Assembly (NCBI GenBank): GCA_025517525.1 | Contig: JAOPJZ010000012.1 | Location: 31,350 to 95,349, forward strand | Origin: Natronosalvus hydrolyticus | GTDB taxonomy: Archaea > Halobacteriota > Halobacteria > Halobacteriales > Natrialbaceae | Length of the DNA: 64,000 bases | Direction of reading: 5' to 3' | Shown: positions 63,878-64,000 of the stretch, piece after piece | Layout of the letters: each line of letters opens with the position of its first letter | Position numbering within the stretch: the stretch's first letter is position 1 | The notes under the pieces: generated by a model | Told to the model about the DNA's origin: nothing | The model's database searches: none | What the model saw: only the letters and a program-made list of their open reading frames with translations | Translations under genes and position numbers: made by a program

Positions 63878-64000
63878 CGGCCGCTCGGGTCAAACGAAAG
63901 TACGGGACTCTGTTGAAACCCGCTGAGATTGATATAAACGGCGTACTGACTCGATGGAAATTCTGCTATATCCCATGAGAGCGTGAAACAAGTATGGGAC

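Overview
The window looks like haloarchaeal chromosome. Proteins are strongly acidic, CTCGAG (Leu-Glu) is very frequent in coding DNA, start contexts are often leaderless, prolyl-tRNA synthetase is of the archaeal type, and there is a Haloferax-type agl N-glycosylation cluster. The style suggests the Natrialba/Natrinema group, but this was judged by eye and is not a taxonomic assignment.

Layout. 1-8.8 kb: an FAD oxidoreductase cut by the window edge, a DUF6149 protein, a broken VOC gene, a winged-helix/HalOD1 pair, a zone of decayed IS200/IS605-like ends, then an MFS transporter, a small membrane protein, a Nudix hydrolase, a quinone oxidoreductase and proS. 9.3-13.8 kb: glutamate synthase gltB. 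13.9-20.8 kb: a tightly overlapping three-gene helicase/nuclease operon resembling a split AddAB. 21-23.5 kb: a membrane protein, a CBS protein, tRNA-Thr with a duplicated 3' end (integration scar) and a Trm5-like methyltransferase. 23.7-34.0 kb: N-glycosylation genes (aglM, aglF, a GT2 enzyme, AglQ-like, AglG-like, aglB) with an Era-like GTPase among them. 34.3-36.4 kb: a CHAT caspase-like protein. 36.5-44.1 kb: a Cdc6-like ATPase without the P-loop lysine, glpC, glpB and glpA, divergent from glpK. 44.2-51.8 kb: an AAC(3)-type acetyltransferase, udk, mobA, a formate-dehydrogenase-like molybdoenzyme, an HhH-like protein, an APC permease and YqeC. 51.9-61.2 kb: a seven-gene operon (livKGFHM, AMP-dependent ligase, KAS III-like enzyme) preceded by an SDR. 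61.4-64 kb: a HAD phosphatase, a second IS200/IS605-like scar, a winged-helix/GNAT protein and an HExxH membrane protein.

Working units. The glp genes take up and oxidise glycerol: glpK makes glycerol-3-phosphate and glpABC oxidises it. The agl genes build a UDP-sugar-derived glycan and AglB transfers it to protein Asn. mobA, the molybdoenzyme and YqeC point to molybdenum cofactor use. The liv operon joins import of a branched-chain amino acid or carboxylate to CoA activation and a condensing enzyme.

The least explained items are the split AddAB-like operon, the CHAT protein next to a degenerate AAA+ gene, and a dispersed palindromic element whose outer end coincides with the TGA stop codon of three unrelated genes. 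No CRISPR array, rRNA or complete insertion sequence was found.
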